From Nitrospira sp. (GTDB lineage Bacteria; Nitrospirota; Nitrospiria; Nitrospirales; Nitrospiraceae), in assembly GCA_022842445.1 (NCBI GenBank), contig JALHPO010000002.1:248001-312000 (forward strand): DNA of 64,000 nt. Reading direction: 5' to 3'. The notes below the pieces were generated by a model. The model was given only the letters and a program-made list of their open reading frames with translations. It did not search any database and was not told the origin of the DNA. Positions 1 to 8,391 of the stretch are shown in pieces. Every line of letters starts with the position of its first letter. Positions within the stretch are counted from its first letter, which is position 1. Both the position numbers and the translations under genes were made by a program.

Positions 1-124
1 TCTCGTGTTTCAAACCCATCCCAGTACTTCCTCTCAGCGCAGCCGGATCCGCACCACTAGCGAAGAGCGGCGCAAACAACCCCGCTACGCACACCGCTGT
101 TGCCACCTTTGAGAAACGAAGCAT
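1..124 (-). CDS. N-terminal fragment of a secreted protein (cut by window edge)
   Basis: Reading the minus strand from the ATG at 122-124 gives 41 codons, open to the window edge. The product begins MLRFSKVATAVCVAGLFAPL, followed by FASGADPAALRG. This is a typical signal peptide: a basic start, a hydrophobic stretch of about 16 residues and an Ala-rich cleavage zone near residue 24. A purine-rich stretch (GAGATGAGATTC) lies before the start. The mature part is outside the window, so no function can be given. It lies 57 bases after the oxidoreductase-epimerase fusion on the same strand and may be the next gene of the EPS cluster. The signal peptide is seen; operon membership is inferred. Confidence 0.6.
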   Translation of the reverse strand, partial: MLRFSKVATAVCVAGLFAPLFASGADPAALRGSTGMGLKHE

Positions 125-181
125 GAATCTCATCTCGCCTAGTATCATGAATCCAAAAATGAGACAGACAGAATGGCTGCC

Positions 182-2230
182 TCACACATCCGCACCCCGC
201 CGAGCATTCTCCACCACCCTTGCTGCAAGCGTTGTACTGTAGCGTTCTGACGCAAATGCAGCAGCAATGTCGATCGGTGTCTTGCTTCTTAGAGCGATCC
301 TCTGCAGCAAGATGAGCAGCGGCGACGCCACAGACAACACAAAGGCCGGCAACCAGACACCCCTAAGGTCCGGGCGTTTCTTGAGCCAGCGAGACAACAA
401 CTCCTCGCGTGTAGGAGCAATCGGTTCCACAAGATTGACGACGGCCGGCGCCGAATCCATATCCTGAACCGTTGCCCTGATCACCTGGGCAGCCATGCCC
501 ACATCACACAGATTAATCCGGCTCGATCGCGGCCCCACAGCGATGTAGATCGGCCCCAACTCTCGGCCCAACCGCCCGGGTGGTTCATAATCAGAAAAAT
601 CAACCAGCGGGCCTGGCCTGATGACCTTGACCTTTAAGCCAAGCGTTGGCCCCTGCTCCACAACTTCGCGTTCCGATTCCGCCTTGCCCCAGACATAGGG
701 CCCACGGCCAAGATTGCCTGCATCCACCGGCGTCTGTTCATCGAGCGGCCCGCCCATCTCTTTACTGGTCTTCAACACGGCCAAACTGCTGATGTGGATG
801 AAACGTTGAATCGATGCCTTGGCAGCGCTCCTGAGAAGATTGCGCGTCGCCAGCACAGAGTTTCGTTCATGTGCTTCCTTGCCTCCTGCAGTTTCTGCAG
901 CGCAATGGACGACGGTTTGGACTCCGGACAATACTGACCCATCGAAGTCTCCTCCGAGATCGGCCTTGGCATATTCGACCCCCGGTTCCCGTTCCGAAGG
1001 AGGAGGCACACGGCGCCCCAGCGCACGGACCGGCCACCCACATTGGCGCAGTTCTGCGACGACAGCCCGGCCCAGCATTCCGCTTCCGCCTGTGACCAGT
1101 ACCAACCCCTTCCCTGTACCGATCGGCGGAAGCTGCCGGGTGCGCGCCTCCAGATCGGCCTCCGCCCTCGCCTCGAATTCTTCTTTGGCTTCGCGCAATC
1201 TCTGGCCGACCTGCTCGCAGAGACGAACCGTCTCTCGGATGGAAGACGGCGACAACGGCGGCGGGGTACCGTGACGGATGCTGTTATAAAACGCCTCAAT
1301 CAATTCAGCCAACCCCGGGTAGCCCTTACCTTTCTTGAGAATCCGCGAGGCAAATCCGCGCGTCGATCCCACTAGAATTTGCATGGCTTCCCGATAGGGA
1401 TTCGAGAGAATTCCTACTGCCGAGGTTCCCGGCCCCGCCAGCCTGGTCAGTTGGCCTCGCACAAAATCCGCGCGCAATGATCCGTTGGTGCCCACAACCC
1501 GCAAATAGGAATCGATCGGCCGCCCTCGCAATGTTACGACAAGCACTCCTGTGGTCTCGCCTGCCTGCAACAACGCATGGACTTCACCCTCAGGGCGGAC
1601 ATACAAGGACTGAAGCTGCGAGGCTGTCCCGGCCGCTCCACCCAGAGCATCCAGCAACGTGTAGACCGGATGCGGGAGAATATCCAGCAGCTGATCGATG
1701 GGAGACATCAACGACCGCCCATCGTTGGACTTTCTCACCGTCTTAAACGAAAAATAGCTTTCAACGTGAACCACGCGGCCGATCAGCGGCAGCGACGCAG
1801 TGAGCGCGCGCGCCGGCGCCTCGTAGAGCAGCTGATGCCCGGCGCAGACAGACAGGCTGGCTTTCCGCGCAGCCTCAAGGACCGCATCCACCTCCGCCAA
1901 TCGCAGCGTGAAGGGCTTCTCCACATAGACATGGGCGCCATGCTCCAAACACAGTATGGCCAAATCCGCGTGGGTCGCGGGAGACGTGGCGATGTGGACG
2001 ACCGTGGGATTGGTCGCCTTCAGCAAATCGGCGGCGGACGTAAAAAATGGCGTATCCTTGGAAACCAACCCCTCTAATTTAGACCTATCACCGGACGGGT
2101 CTGCCAAGGCGATAATGCGCCCGGCACCGTGCGCCTTAATGGCTTTGGCGTGATGCACGGCCATCTTGCCACAACCGATGAGCGCGACATCCAGCGGTGT
2201 CGTTGTGTTGCCTTGTTGTCCCATGGTCAT
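182..2230 (-). CDS. Fusion of Gfo/Idh/MocA oxidoreductase with an NAD-dependent epimerase/reductase
   Basis: A 682-residue protein with two Rossmann enzymes. Residues 1 to about 350 are a Gfo/Idh/MocA-type sugar oxidoreductase: the nucleotide site is ALIGCGKMAVHHAKAI near residue 15, and the family signature EKPFTL is near residue 105. A charged linker (about 345-370) leads to an extended SDR or NAD-epimerase domain starting GLVLVTGGSGMLGRAVVAEL, with a catalytic-type YVWGKAESE (YxxxK) near residue 515. Both families normally act as separate proteins of 300-400 residues. It probably makes or oxidises a nucleotide-sugar intermediate for the EPS, but the substrate is unknown. The C-terminal hydrophobic stretch (VWLPAFVLSVASPLLILL) may touch the membrane. 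It lies 51 bases after the amidotransferase gene. Confidence 0.8.
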   Translation of the reverse strand: MTMGQQGNTTTPLDVALIGCGKMAVHHAKAIKAHGAGRIIALADPSGDRSKLEGLVSKDTPFFTSAADLLKATNPTVVHIATSPATHADLAILCLEHGAHVYVEKPFTLRLAEVDAVLEAARKASLSVCAGHQLLYEAPARALTASLPLIGRVVHVESYFSFKTVRKSNDGRSLMSPIDQLLDILPHPVYTLLDALGGAAGTASQLQSLYVRPEGEVHALLQAGETTGVLVVTLRGRPIDSYLRVVGTNGSLRADFVRGQLTRLAGPGTSAVGILSNPYREAMQILVGSTRGFASRILKKGKGYPGLAELIEAFYNSIRHGTPPPLSPSSIRETVRLCEQVGQRLREAKEEFEARAEADLEARTRQLPPIGTGKGLVLVTGGSGMLGRAVVAELRQCGWPVRALGRRVPPPSEREPGVEYAKADLGGDFDGSVLSGVQTVVHCAAETAGGKEAHERNSVLATRNLLRSAAKASIQRFIHISSLAVLKTSKEMGGPLDEQTPVDAGNLGRGPYVWGKAESEREVVEQGPTLGLKVKVIRPGPLVDFSDYEPPGRLGRELGPIYIAVGPRSSRINLCDVGMAAQVIRATVQDMDSAPAVVNLVEPIAPTREELLSRWLKKRPDLRGVWLPAFVLSVASPLLILLQRIALRSKTPIDIAAAFASERYSTTLAARVVENARRGADV

Positions 2231-2281
2231 GTGATTCCCAGTTGATACTGCTCTCTTGACGTTCTCTGTCTCAGAAGTACC

Positions 2282-4126
2282 CTAGCAATGGAACGTCTGC
2301 TTCCAGGTCTGAAAATTCAGGACCGTCCATAAGAGTTCTGAGTGGTCATGCTTGCCGGCACGATGTTCCTCGACAAGCCGGCGAAGGGCTGTGCGATCAA
2401 ACAGGTCTGAGGCTCCCTGTTCAGGCATCGCCATGATCCGTTCCCCCATACCGATATTCGACCGGAACCATCGGTCCAACGGAACTCCGAATCCCGACTT
2501 TCGGCGATCGACAGTTTCAGCCGGCAGGAACGCGCGTGCCACATCCTTCACAATGGCCTTGCCGGTGCCGGCACGTAGTTTATAGGCAGCCGGCAAACGA
2601 TTGGCGAATTCGACGATGCGATAGTCCATAAATGGCACGCGCGATTCGATGCTCGCTGCCATACTCATCTTATCTTGCCGGTTGAGAATAGATACAAGAA
2701 AACACTCTTGATCCAGGAGGGACACCCGATCCAAGTCATCCAACCCCAGGTTCTCCGTCCCCGCGAGACAGGACAGGCGAAAATCGAGATGGCTCTCCAG
2801 CACCTGTGGGTAGACCGAGGCCACCACATCGGGACGCAACATACTGGAATTGTACAGCAGCGTCTCCATGGGAGAGCATGCGGCGTAGCGATCGAGCTTG
2901 GCAACCCGATGATCCCGCGTCACACTCCCCCACAGTTTCGCCAAACTCCTCAACAGCCCCGGCACCTGCCGATAAATCCTCGCCATTCCTGGAATACGAT
3001 AGCGTGGATACCCCGCGAATAACTCATCCGACCCCTCGCCGGTGAGCACCACGGTGACATGCTGCTTGGCCAGCCGGCTCAACGCAAATATCTGGACTGA
3101 ATTGGCAAAGTTGAGCGGCTCGTCGTTCTGCCACACCATCTGCGGGAACAGATCGCTGAATTCGGCATTGCCGATCGTGAGCTGATGATGAATGGTCCCG
3201 TACGCCTTGGATACCATCAGCGCGAAGGCGCTCTCGTCATATTCCGGTTCATCAAAACCGATGGAGAAGGTGTTGACCCGATCGCCTTTGATCCTCGATG
3301 CCAACGCGGTGACGAGGCTGGAGTCGACCCCTCCACTGCAGAATGTCCCTACCGACACATCGCTGATCAGCCGCAGCTTCACGGAATCCTGCAACAGATC
3401 CGTCAAGGTCTGCCGCGCATCTTCATAGCTGATCCGGGGTCTGTCCGCAGCCGGCCTGAGAGACCAGTACCGTGCAATCTTGGGTTTTCCGTCATGCAGG
3501 GTGAGCGTGCACCCTGGAGGCAAGTTCATCACCCCTTCAAACAGGCTCTCCGGTCCGGCCACCTGGCGCAACAACATGTACTCGGCCACGGCCTCATCGC
3601 GGCAACGTGCGGGCACCATCCCGCTCGCCAAAATGGCCTTGATCTCGGATGCAAACAGAAACGCCTTCGGCGTAACCGCATAGTACAGCGGCTTTACGCC
3701 CATCCGATCACGGGCGAGGAAAAGCACCCGCCGCCGGGCATCCCAGATGGCAAAGGCGAACATCCCATTGAGCGCATGCACACAGGCTTCGCCACGCTCT
3801 GCATAGAGATGGAGAATGACCTCGGTGTCGCTCTGGCTTTGGAAACGATATCCCTTCGCGATTAGCTCTTCTCTCAAGGAGCGATAGTTGTAAATCTCCC
3901 CGTTGAACACGATCCAGAGTGAGCCCTCTTCGTTGGACATCGGCTGATGCCCGCCCCCCAGATCGATAATGCTCAACCGGCGATGGCCAAGCCCCACAGG
4001 TCCGTCGAGATAGAGACCCGCATCATCCGGGCCTCGATAGGTGAAGATGTCTCGCATCTTCGTGACCATCTCTGGCATGCAGCGCCTTGCCTGATCGGTA
4101 TGCATCAGCCCAACTATCCCGCACAT
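2282..4126 (-). CDS. Asparagine synthase-like glutamine amidotransferase (first copy)
   Basis: The 614-residue product begins MCGIVGLMHT when read from the ATG at 4126, which puts the catalytic Cys at position 2 as class II glutamine amidotransferases require. A start at 4156 would add ten residues in front of that Cys and is unlikely. GGAGAGAGA lies upstream of 4126. The N-terminal Ntn glutaminase (about 1-210) carries RGPDDAG and NGEIYN. The synthetase domain has the PP-loop SGGVDSS near residue 265 and LTGEGSDELFAGYPRY. The family adenylates a carboxylate and amidates it with glutamine-derived ammonia. In EPS and exosortase clusters such proteins probably amidate a uronic acid or an acyl group rather than make asparagine. 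A second, divergent copy is at 35306-37240. Confidence 0.88.
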   Translation of the reverse strand: MCGIVGLMHTDQARRCMPEMVTKMRDIFTYRGPDDAGLYLDGPVGLGHRRLSIIDLGGGHQPMSNEEGSLWIVFNGEIYNYRSLREELIAKGYRFQSQSDTEVILHLYAERGEACVHALNGMFAFAIWDARRRVLFLARDRMGVKPLYYAVTPKAFLFASEIKAILASGMVPARCRDEAVAEYMLLRQVAGPESLFEGVMNLPPGCTLTLHDGKPKIARYWSLRPAADRPRISYEDARQTLTDLLQDSVKLRLISDVSVGTFCSGGVDSSLVTALASRIKGDRVNTFSIGFDEPEYDESAFALMVSKAYGTIHHQLTIGNAEFSDLFPQMVWQNDEPLNFANSVQIFALSRLAKQHVTVVLTGEGSDELFAGYPRYRIPGMARIYRQVPGLLRSLAKLWGSVTRDHRVAKLDRYAACSPMETLLYNSSMLRPDVVASVYPQVLESHLDFRLSCLAGTENLGLDDLDRVSLLDQECFLVSILNRQDKMSMAASIESRVPFMDYRIVEFANRLPAAYKLRAGTGKAIVKDVARAFLPAETVDRRKSGFGVPLDRWFRSNIGMGERIMAMPEQGASDLFDRTALRRLVEEHRAGKHDHSELLWTVLNFQTWKQTFHC

Positions 4127-4353
4127 AAATTCAATCTCTCTCCTTCGCCGCCACAACCTGCATTAATCACGAGCGCTTCTACTACAATCGCCGATACGCA
4201 ACTTGTGCGAGAATGGCGAGAGTGGCAAGACGCGCGGGACTCAGGGAACAGACATTCTCGTCACGCGGGTCGCGCTCTTCACGCCTGTCGCGCCGGGGCA
4301 AAGCGGCTTTTTCACGAATCGTCATGAATAATTCGGGATAAGATCTTGATCGG
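4127..4353. repeat. Intergenic spacer with a GC-rich dispersed repeat (family A, copy 1)
   Basis: A 227-base gap between the CapK-like gene and the amidotransferase. Bases 4231-4300 carry CGCGCGGGACTC followed by TCACGCGGGTCGCGC and CACGCCTGTCGCGCC. The 12-base word at 4231-4242 recurs exactly at 48750-48761, and its 10-base core CGCGGGACTC recurs inverted at 53573-53582. A 63-codon open frame crosses it but looks like low-complexity repeat translation (many Arg, Glu and Asp), not a gene. Confidence 0.55.
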
Positions 4354-5760
4354 TCAAATCCCCAGGGGGACATGAGAGATCACCCATTTGAATTTACCGC
4401 TCGACTTTTGCTCCAACCGATCCACCATCTGAACCTCGACCTTGACATCCGCTCCCAAGCGGGCCGTCAGCTCGGTAATGAGATGGTCTGTATGGGCCTG
4501 AGTATACGCAGGACCGGGAATCAACCGGACAATCACAGTTTGAGGATCTGTTTGCACGATCTGCGAGCCTTCGATACAGTCCAGCGGCTTGAAGGGATGC
4601 GTGAGGACGGAAGGAGAAATAAGCCGCCCGTCTTTCAGCGTAAGTAGGTCTTCAGCCTTCGTCGTCACATCGTCCATGATCTTCAAACCACGGCGGCAAG
4701 AACAGGGCTTGTCCCGCAGACTCGTCATATCGTTCGTCACATAGCGAATCAAGGGCATCGCATCGTTATGCAGACTCGTGCCAACCAGTTTGCCGACGGT
4801 GCCGACAGGCACAGGCTGCCCCTGATCGTCCACAATCTCCGACACTCCATACTCCATGGCCAGATGGTGTCCTTCATGCCGGTCGCATTCGCTGGAAAAT
4901 ATCACCCGCTCTGCCAAGGCATAGTAGTCGAAGACACGGCACTTGAAACGCTCCTCAATCACCTCACGCTGAAAGTCATACAGCGTTTCGGATGACGTGA
5001 TCGCCGCCCGGATGGGGAATGTCTGACCGCAACCCTGCAGAAATTTTGCCAGCACATAGAGTGTCGAGGGATACCCATCGAGCACAGCTGGTTTGAACTG
5101 AGCCAACGCCTCGAAATACGCAGGCAAATTCTGTTTGGAAAGATGAAAGGATGACAGCAACAGTTGATTGTGGCGCCGGTTCATCCGCCAGAAGGGCGGC
5201 CGTTTCTGATCCAACGGAACAATCACATTGCCGCGAGCCACTGCGATGCGATCTCCATCGGTGGCCAGCCGGCACCCTGCCCATCCGTAATGGCGATCCA
5301 ACGCCGCATAGGCCATCCAAATCGTGTTGTCATCGTACCCGACCGTCAGCGGCGTACCGGTCGTTCCACTCGTATGACCGGTCTTCATCGCATTGCGATC
5401 GACATCTCGAGAACGCAATTCATCGAAGTGCCCTCGCACATCGTCTCGAGTGAGCAGGGGAATCTTGGGCAAATCCGCCTGCCCTCGAATGTCGGATGGC
5501 GTCAACCTGCATTCATCAAAGCGGCGACGGTAGAACGGAACGGTCCCATAGGCACGCTTCACCGTCGCGCGTAGCCGGTCATCCTGATATGCCGTAAGCT
5601 CGCTCTCCGAAAACCACTCGGCCTTCGCCAGCAGATCCCGGAACTCTCCGAACCGTCCCCCGTATCGCTCACGGTCGAGCAGCGTGCTATAGCCCGTCAG
5701 AATTAGGCTCTGCCCCCAAGCTGGAACCAGATTGTAGAGCGCGGTTGCGTAGCGGTTCAT
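4354..5760 (-). CDS. CapK / phenylacetate-CoA ligase-like adenylate-forming enzyme
   Basis: 468 residues of the CapK/PaaK-like branch of the adenylate-forming superfamily. The ATP-binding motif is HTSGTTGTPLTVGY near residue 128. The acid-activating region ITSSETLYDFQREVIEE is near 265, and YYALAERVIFSSECD follows where acyl-CoA ligases have their YG-type motif. LIRYVTNDMT and CSCRRGL are C-terminal. Such proteins are common in capsule and EPS loci and probably activate or transfer an acyl group onto a sugar or amine; the substrate is unknown. The gene starts inside the end of the glycosyltransferase gene (ATGA, 5757-5760), so the two are translationally coupled. It is a third adenylation enzyme in the cluster, besides the double ligase at 31932. 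Confidence 0.8.
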   Translation of the reverse strand: MNRYATALYNLVPAWGQSLILTGYSTLLDRERYGGRFGEFRDLLAKAEWFSESELTAYQDDRLRATVKRAYGTVPFYRRRFDECRLTPSDIRGQADLPKIPLLTRDDVRGHFDELRSRDVDRNAMKTGHTSGTTGTPLTVGYDDNTIWMAYAALDRHYGWAGCRLATDGDRIAVARGNVIVPLDQKRPPFWRMNRRHNQLLLSSFHLSKQNLPAYFEALAQFKPAVLDGYPSTLYVLAKFLQGCGQTFPIRAAITSSETLYDFQREVIEERFKCRVFDYYALAERVIFSSECDRHEGHHLAMEYGVSEIVDDQGQPVPVGTVGKLVGTSLHNDAMPLIRYVTNDMTSLRDKPCSCRRGLKIMDDVTTKAEDLLTLKDGRLISPSVLTHPFKPLDCIEGSQIVQTDPQTVIVRLIPGPAYTQAHTDHLITELTARLGADVKVEVQMVDRLEQKSSGKFKWVISHVPLGI

Positions 5761-6989
5761 CGCTTCTGCCTTCTGTTCTCAACGGCGAGACGATAGGCTT
5801 CCAACAATTGTCCGCCAATCATCCGCCAGGAGTAGCGCCGCTCCACCAATTCACGGGCGTTGTGCCCTAACGTACCCCGGCGACTTGGATCGCGAAGCAA
5901 CTTGACTGTCTTGTCGGCAAACTGCACAGGACTATCGGCCACCAGCAAGTGTTCGTCGGGCTTGACTTCAAGACCTTCGCAACCGATTGACGTCGACACC
6001 ATCGCCTTCCCCATCGCCATGGCATCCAATACCTTCAAGCGCGTTCCGCCTCCTACACGCAATGGAACAACGTAAACAGTCGCATCCCACACCAGCGGTC
6101 GGACATCGTTCACATAACCCGTGACAACAATCTGAGAATCACGCGCAGCCAGTTCCAGTAGCTCTTTAGGTGGATCCTGGCCGACGACAAAGAATCGTAC
6201 GTCCGGCACCTGCTTCCGAATCAAGGGCCAGACTTCGCTCAGGAAAAACATGACTGCATCACGGTTTGCAAACATGTTCATGCCGCCCGTATAGATCAGC
6301 GCAGGCAAATCTTTTCCCTGATTCGGTGTGAAGTATTCAATATCGACGCCGTTGGGCACAATTGCCGTGCGCAAGCCCGGAACCCTTCCCATCAACGTCT
6401 GTTCATCCGTCTGAGCCACAAACACATTAACGTCAAACATCCCGGATAGCTTCGCTTCATAGGCCAACAATTTCTTTGTCTCCCGACGCAGGTACAGCCT
6501 CGCCAGCAGGCCGCTCTCCGCTCCGGCTCGTCGTTCCATCAACTGTGACTCGATGTTATGATGAGTCAAGACCGTGGGGGTCGCCCACCTCTGGTCTAGA
6601 AACTGGGCCAGTGCAATCGTATCGACGTGAATCACATCGAATTTCTTTGTCTCGACCAACTCGGCCACCCGCCCCCTGAACGCGGCTGACCGGTGCGCCA
6701 GCACGCTAAAAGGACGCGGATAAAGGGCACCGACCGCCAACCCTGCGATGCGATGAACCGGCGAGGCCTTGGGCCACAAGGGAAAATACTCCACGGCCTC
6801 ACAAAATTTCCCGAGCGCCACCTGGCTTTCACGGCAAGTTGCCTCGGTGGGCAGCACGTCGGGATGCACAAACGCCAGCAGGTGCACGCGGGCCTCACGC
6901 CCCAGCTCGCGCACGAGATTATACCCTCTCTGCAACACTCCGCCGTGAGGAGGATAGGGTACGATCTGAGAGAGGAAAAGGACGTTCAT
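5757..6989 (-). CDS. Family 4-type glycosyltransferase, PEP-CTERM/EpsH system type
   Basis: Read from the ATG at 6989 the product is 410 residues and starts MNVLFLSQIVPYPPHGGVLQ. A longer frame to 7019 adds residues that belong to the preceding gene remnant. The Gly-rich N-terminal loop (PPHGGVLQRGYNLV), the HHNIESQLMERRA segment near residue 150, and VPLRVGGGTRLKVLDAMAMGKA near 315 match the sugar transferases found beside exosortase A (the family often named stp1). It probably adds one sugar of the repeat unit on the cytoplasmic face. The start overlaps the stop of an upstream glycosyltransferase remnant as ATGA (6986-6989), showing that it was once coupled to a complete gene. Confidence 0.85.
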   Translation of the reverse strand: MNVLFLSQIVPYPPHGGVLQRGYNLVRELGREARVHLLAFVHPDVLPTEATCRESQVALGKFCEAVEYFPLWPKASPVHRIAGLAVGALYPRPFSVLAHRSAAFRGRVAELVETKKFDVIHVDTIALAQFLDQRWATPTVLTHHNIESQLMERRAGAESGLLARLYLRRETKKLLAYEAKLSGMFDVNVFVAQTDEQTLMGRVPGLRTAIVPNGVDIEYFTPNQGKDLPALIYTGGMNMFANRDAVMFFLSEVWPLIRKQVPDVRFFVVGQDPPKELLELAARDSQIVVTGYVNDVRPLVWDATVYVVPLRVGGGTRLKVLDAMAMGKAMVSTSIGCEGLEVKPDEHLLVADSPVQFADKTVKLLRDPSRRGTLGHNARELVERRYSWRMIGGQLLEAYRLAVENRRQKR

Positions 6990-7111
6990 CGCATCAGTTC
7001 TTCGTAGATGGTTCCACAATCACGGACCATGTGCTGGATCGTGAATCGCTTGAAAATACCACAGAAGCCTACACTGTGGAGGACCGGCACACAAACCACG
7101 CTGTCGGCATC
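6986..7111 (-). pseudogene. C-terminal remnant of a deleted glycosyltransferase gene
   Basis: Between the O-antigen ligase gene and the 5757-6989 glycosyltransferase lies a 41-codon open frame with no start codon. It ends FKRFTIQHMVRDCGTIYEEL followed by MR and a stop. That tail has the spacing of family 4 glycosyltransferase C-termini: an RF-x4-MV segment, then a Tyr-rich helix ending in EEL. Its stop overlaps the next ATG as ATGA, the layout used throughout this operon. In-frame stop TAA at 7112-7114 closes it upstream. I infer that a full transferase gene once stood here and lost about nine tenths of its length. Residues before FKRF may belong to the deletion junction. Confidence 0.55.
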
Positions 7112-7115
7112 TTAA

Positions 7116-8387
7116 TCAGGCAGGCACCTGCCCATATACTTTGACCAGAGTCGGATCAGCAGGCTCCTCGGCAGCCTTTGAGGCAAGTGCCTTTTTATAG
7201 AGATCGCGTCCGCATTCCGAAAGAGCGGCGAGAAAATAAATATGCGGATAATACGCGGCTGAGAGAAAAGCCCCCCCCACTGCGAAACCAATCAAACTTG
7301 CCTCAAGCGCAATCACCAATTTCCTGCAAGTAACGGCTTGCCGATCCATTCCTGGGCTTCGCTCTCTCAATATTCGCCTACTGGCAATGAGATTGGAGGC
7401 AAGAATCCCTATGAGAAACATAATACCCGGAATACCCAGTTCGCCAAGGAGAAGAAAGTACGAGGAGTGAGCTGTTTGCCATGGAATTGCATTGAGCCCG
7501 TATCCTGCAGGTTTATATTCCGCGCCATACTTGACAGGGAAATGCCCCACGCCCACACCTAACAGAGGATTATCCGCAGCCATTTGGAGCCCAGCTGTCC
7601 AGGCCAAGATCCGTCCTTGAGCAGATCCTTCCATTTCTTCATCGGTCTTCGTCAGTGTCGCGAACCTGTCGAACACTTGCGCCGGGGCCACAGCCAAAAC
7701 AAAGACAACTACTATTCCAATTCCGATGAGGCCCCATATCTTTCGCTCACTCCTCAGCCAATAGTAGAAACCTACACTAGACAAAGCCAGAATTCCTCCC
7801 CGCGATTGCGTCATCACCACCGCGAATATCAGCAACAATAACGACCCGGCAAAGAAGAGTCTCTGGGTTTTCCCCTGTGAACTCAACATCAAAAATAAGC
7901 AGAACGGAATCGCAATATTGAGCGATAGAGCAAAATCATTCCCGTCGCCCATGAAAAAGCCAGCCGTGACATAGTGACGCTGCCCATCATTGGTAAACAA
8001 ATCGGGGTTCAGAACACCGACAGCAACGTGGACGAACACCAAAGTCATTACAACCCCTTTCATTCTGTCCAGGGTATAGACTTCCTTTCTCAAAAAGAAA
8101 TAGGCGAGGCAATAACCAAATACCATCAACAATACGTTGAGCGCATACTGTTTGACGTCGCACGTCAACCCGGAAATAACGATCAAAACAAGCAAATAGA
8201 TGAGCCAGCGTGCATTTGTGCTGGCTAGGATCTCTGAAATCGCTACTTGTCCCCGACTTACAAGAGAACCCAGAAATACGGAAAGCGGCACAATCGAGTT
8301 CAAATGCAGCGTCAGCACAAGAGGGAAATAATTTCCCAACTGAACATACTCCAAGACGAAAAATAGAAGAATCCCGTAATACACCAT
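7116..8387 (-). CDS. O-antigen ligase/polymerase-like membrane protein
   Basis: 423 residues with about ten hydrophobic segments, including FVFVHVAVGVLN and LFFAGSLLLLIFAVVMTQSRGG. It has the large periplasmic loop typical of the Wzy_C (O-antigen ligase) family: TQSRGGILAL, then the loop motif NPLLGVGVGHFPVKYG near residue 280 and TAHSSYFLLLGELGIPG near 310. The expected role is polymerisation of the repeat unit, or ligation of glycan to an acceptor, on the outer face of the inner membrane. Related proteins in exosortase A clusters are called O-glycosylation ligases. The gene is visibly AT-richer than its neighbours (22 of 60 bases are G or C at 8041-8100), which suggests a different origin. 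Four bases separate it from the gene upstream. Confidence 0.82.
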   Translation of the reverse strand: MVYYGILLFFVLEYVQLGNYFPLVLTLHLNSIVPLSVFLGSLVSRGQVAISEILASTNARWLIYLLVLIVISGLTCDVKQYALNVLLMVFGYCLAYFFLRKEVYTLDRMKGVVMTLVFVHVAVGVLNPDLFTNDGQRHYVTAGFFMGDGNDFALSLNIAIPFCLFLMLSSQGKTQRLFFAGSLLLLIFAVVMTQSRGGILALSSVGFYYWLRSERKIWGLIGIGIVVVFVLAVAPAQVFDRFATLTKTDEEMEGSAQGRILAWTAGLQMAADNPLLGVGVGHFPVKYGAEYKPAGYGLNAIPWQTAHSSYFLLLGELGIPGIMFLIGILASNLIASRRILRERSPGMDRQAVTCRKLVIALEASLIGFAVGGAFLSAAYYPHIYFLAALSECGRDLYKKALASKAAEEPADPTLVKVYGQVPA

Positions 8388-8391
8388 GGTC

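Noticed and set aside
4182..4373. A 63-codon frame in the gap before the amidotransferase
   Set aside because: Its sequence is translated repeat (Arg/Asp/Glu-rich) and overlaps the end of the CapK-like gene.
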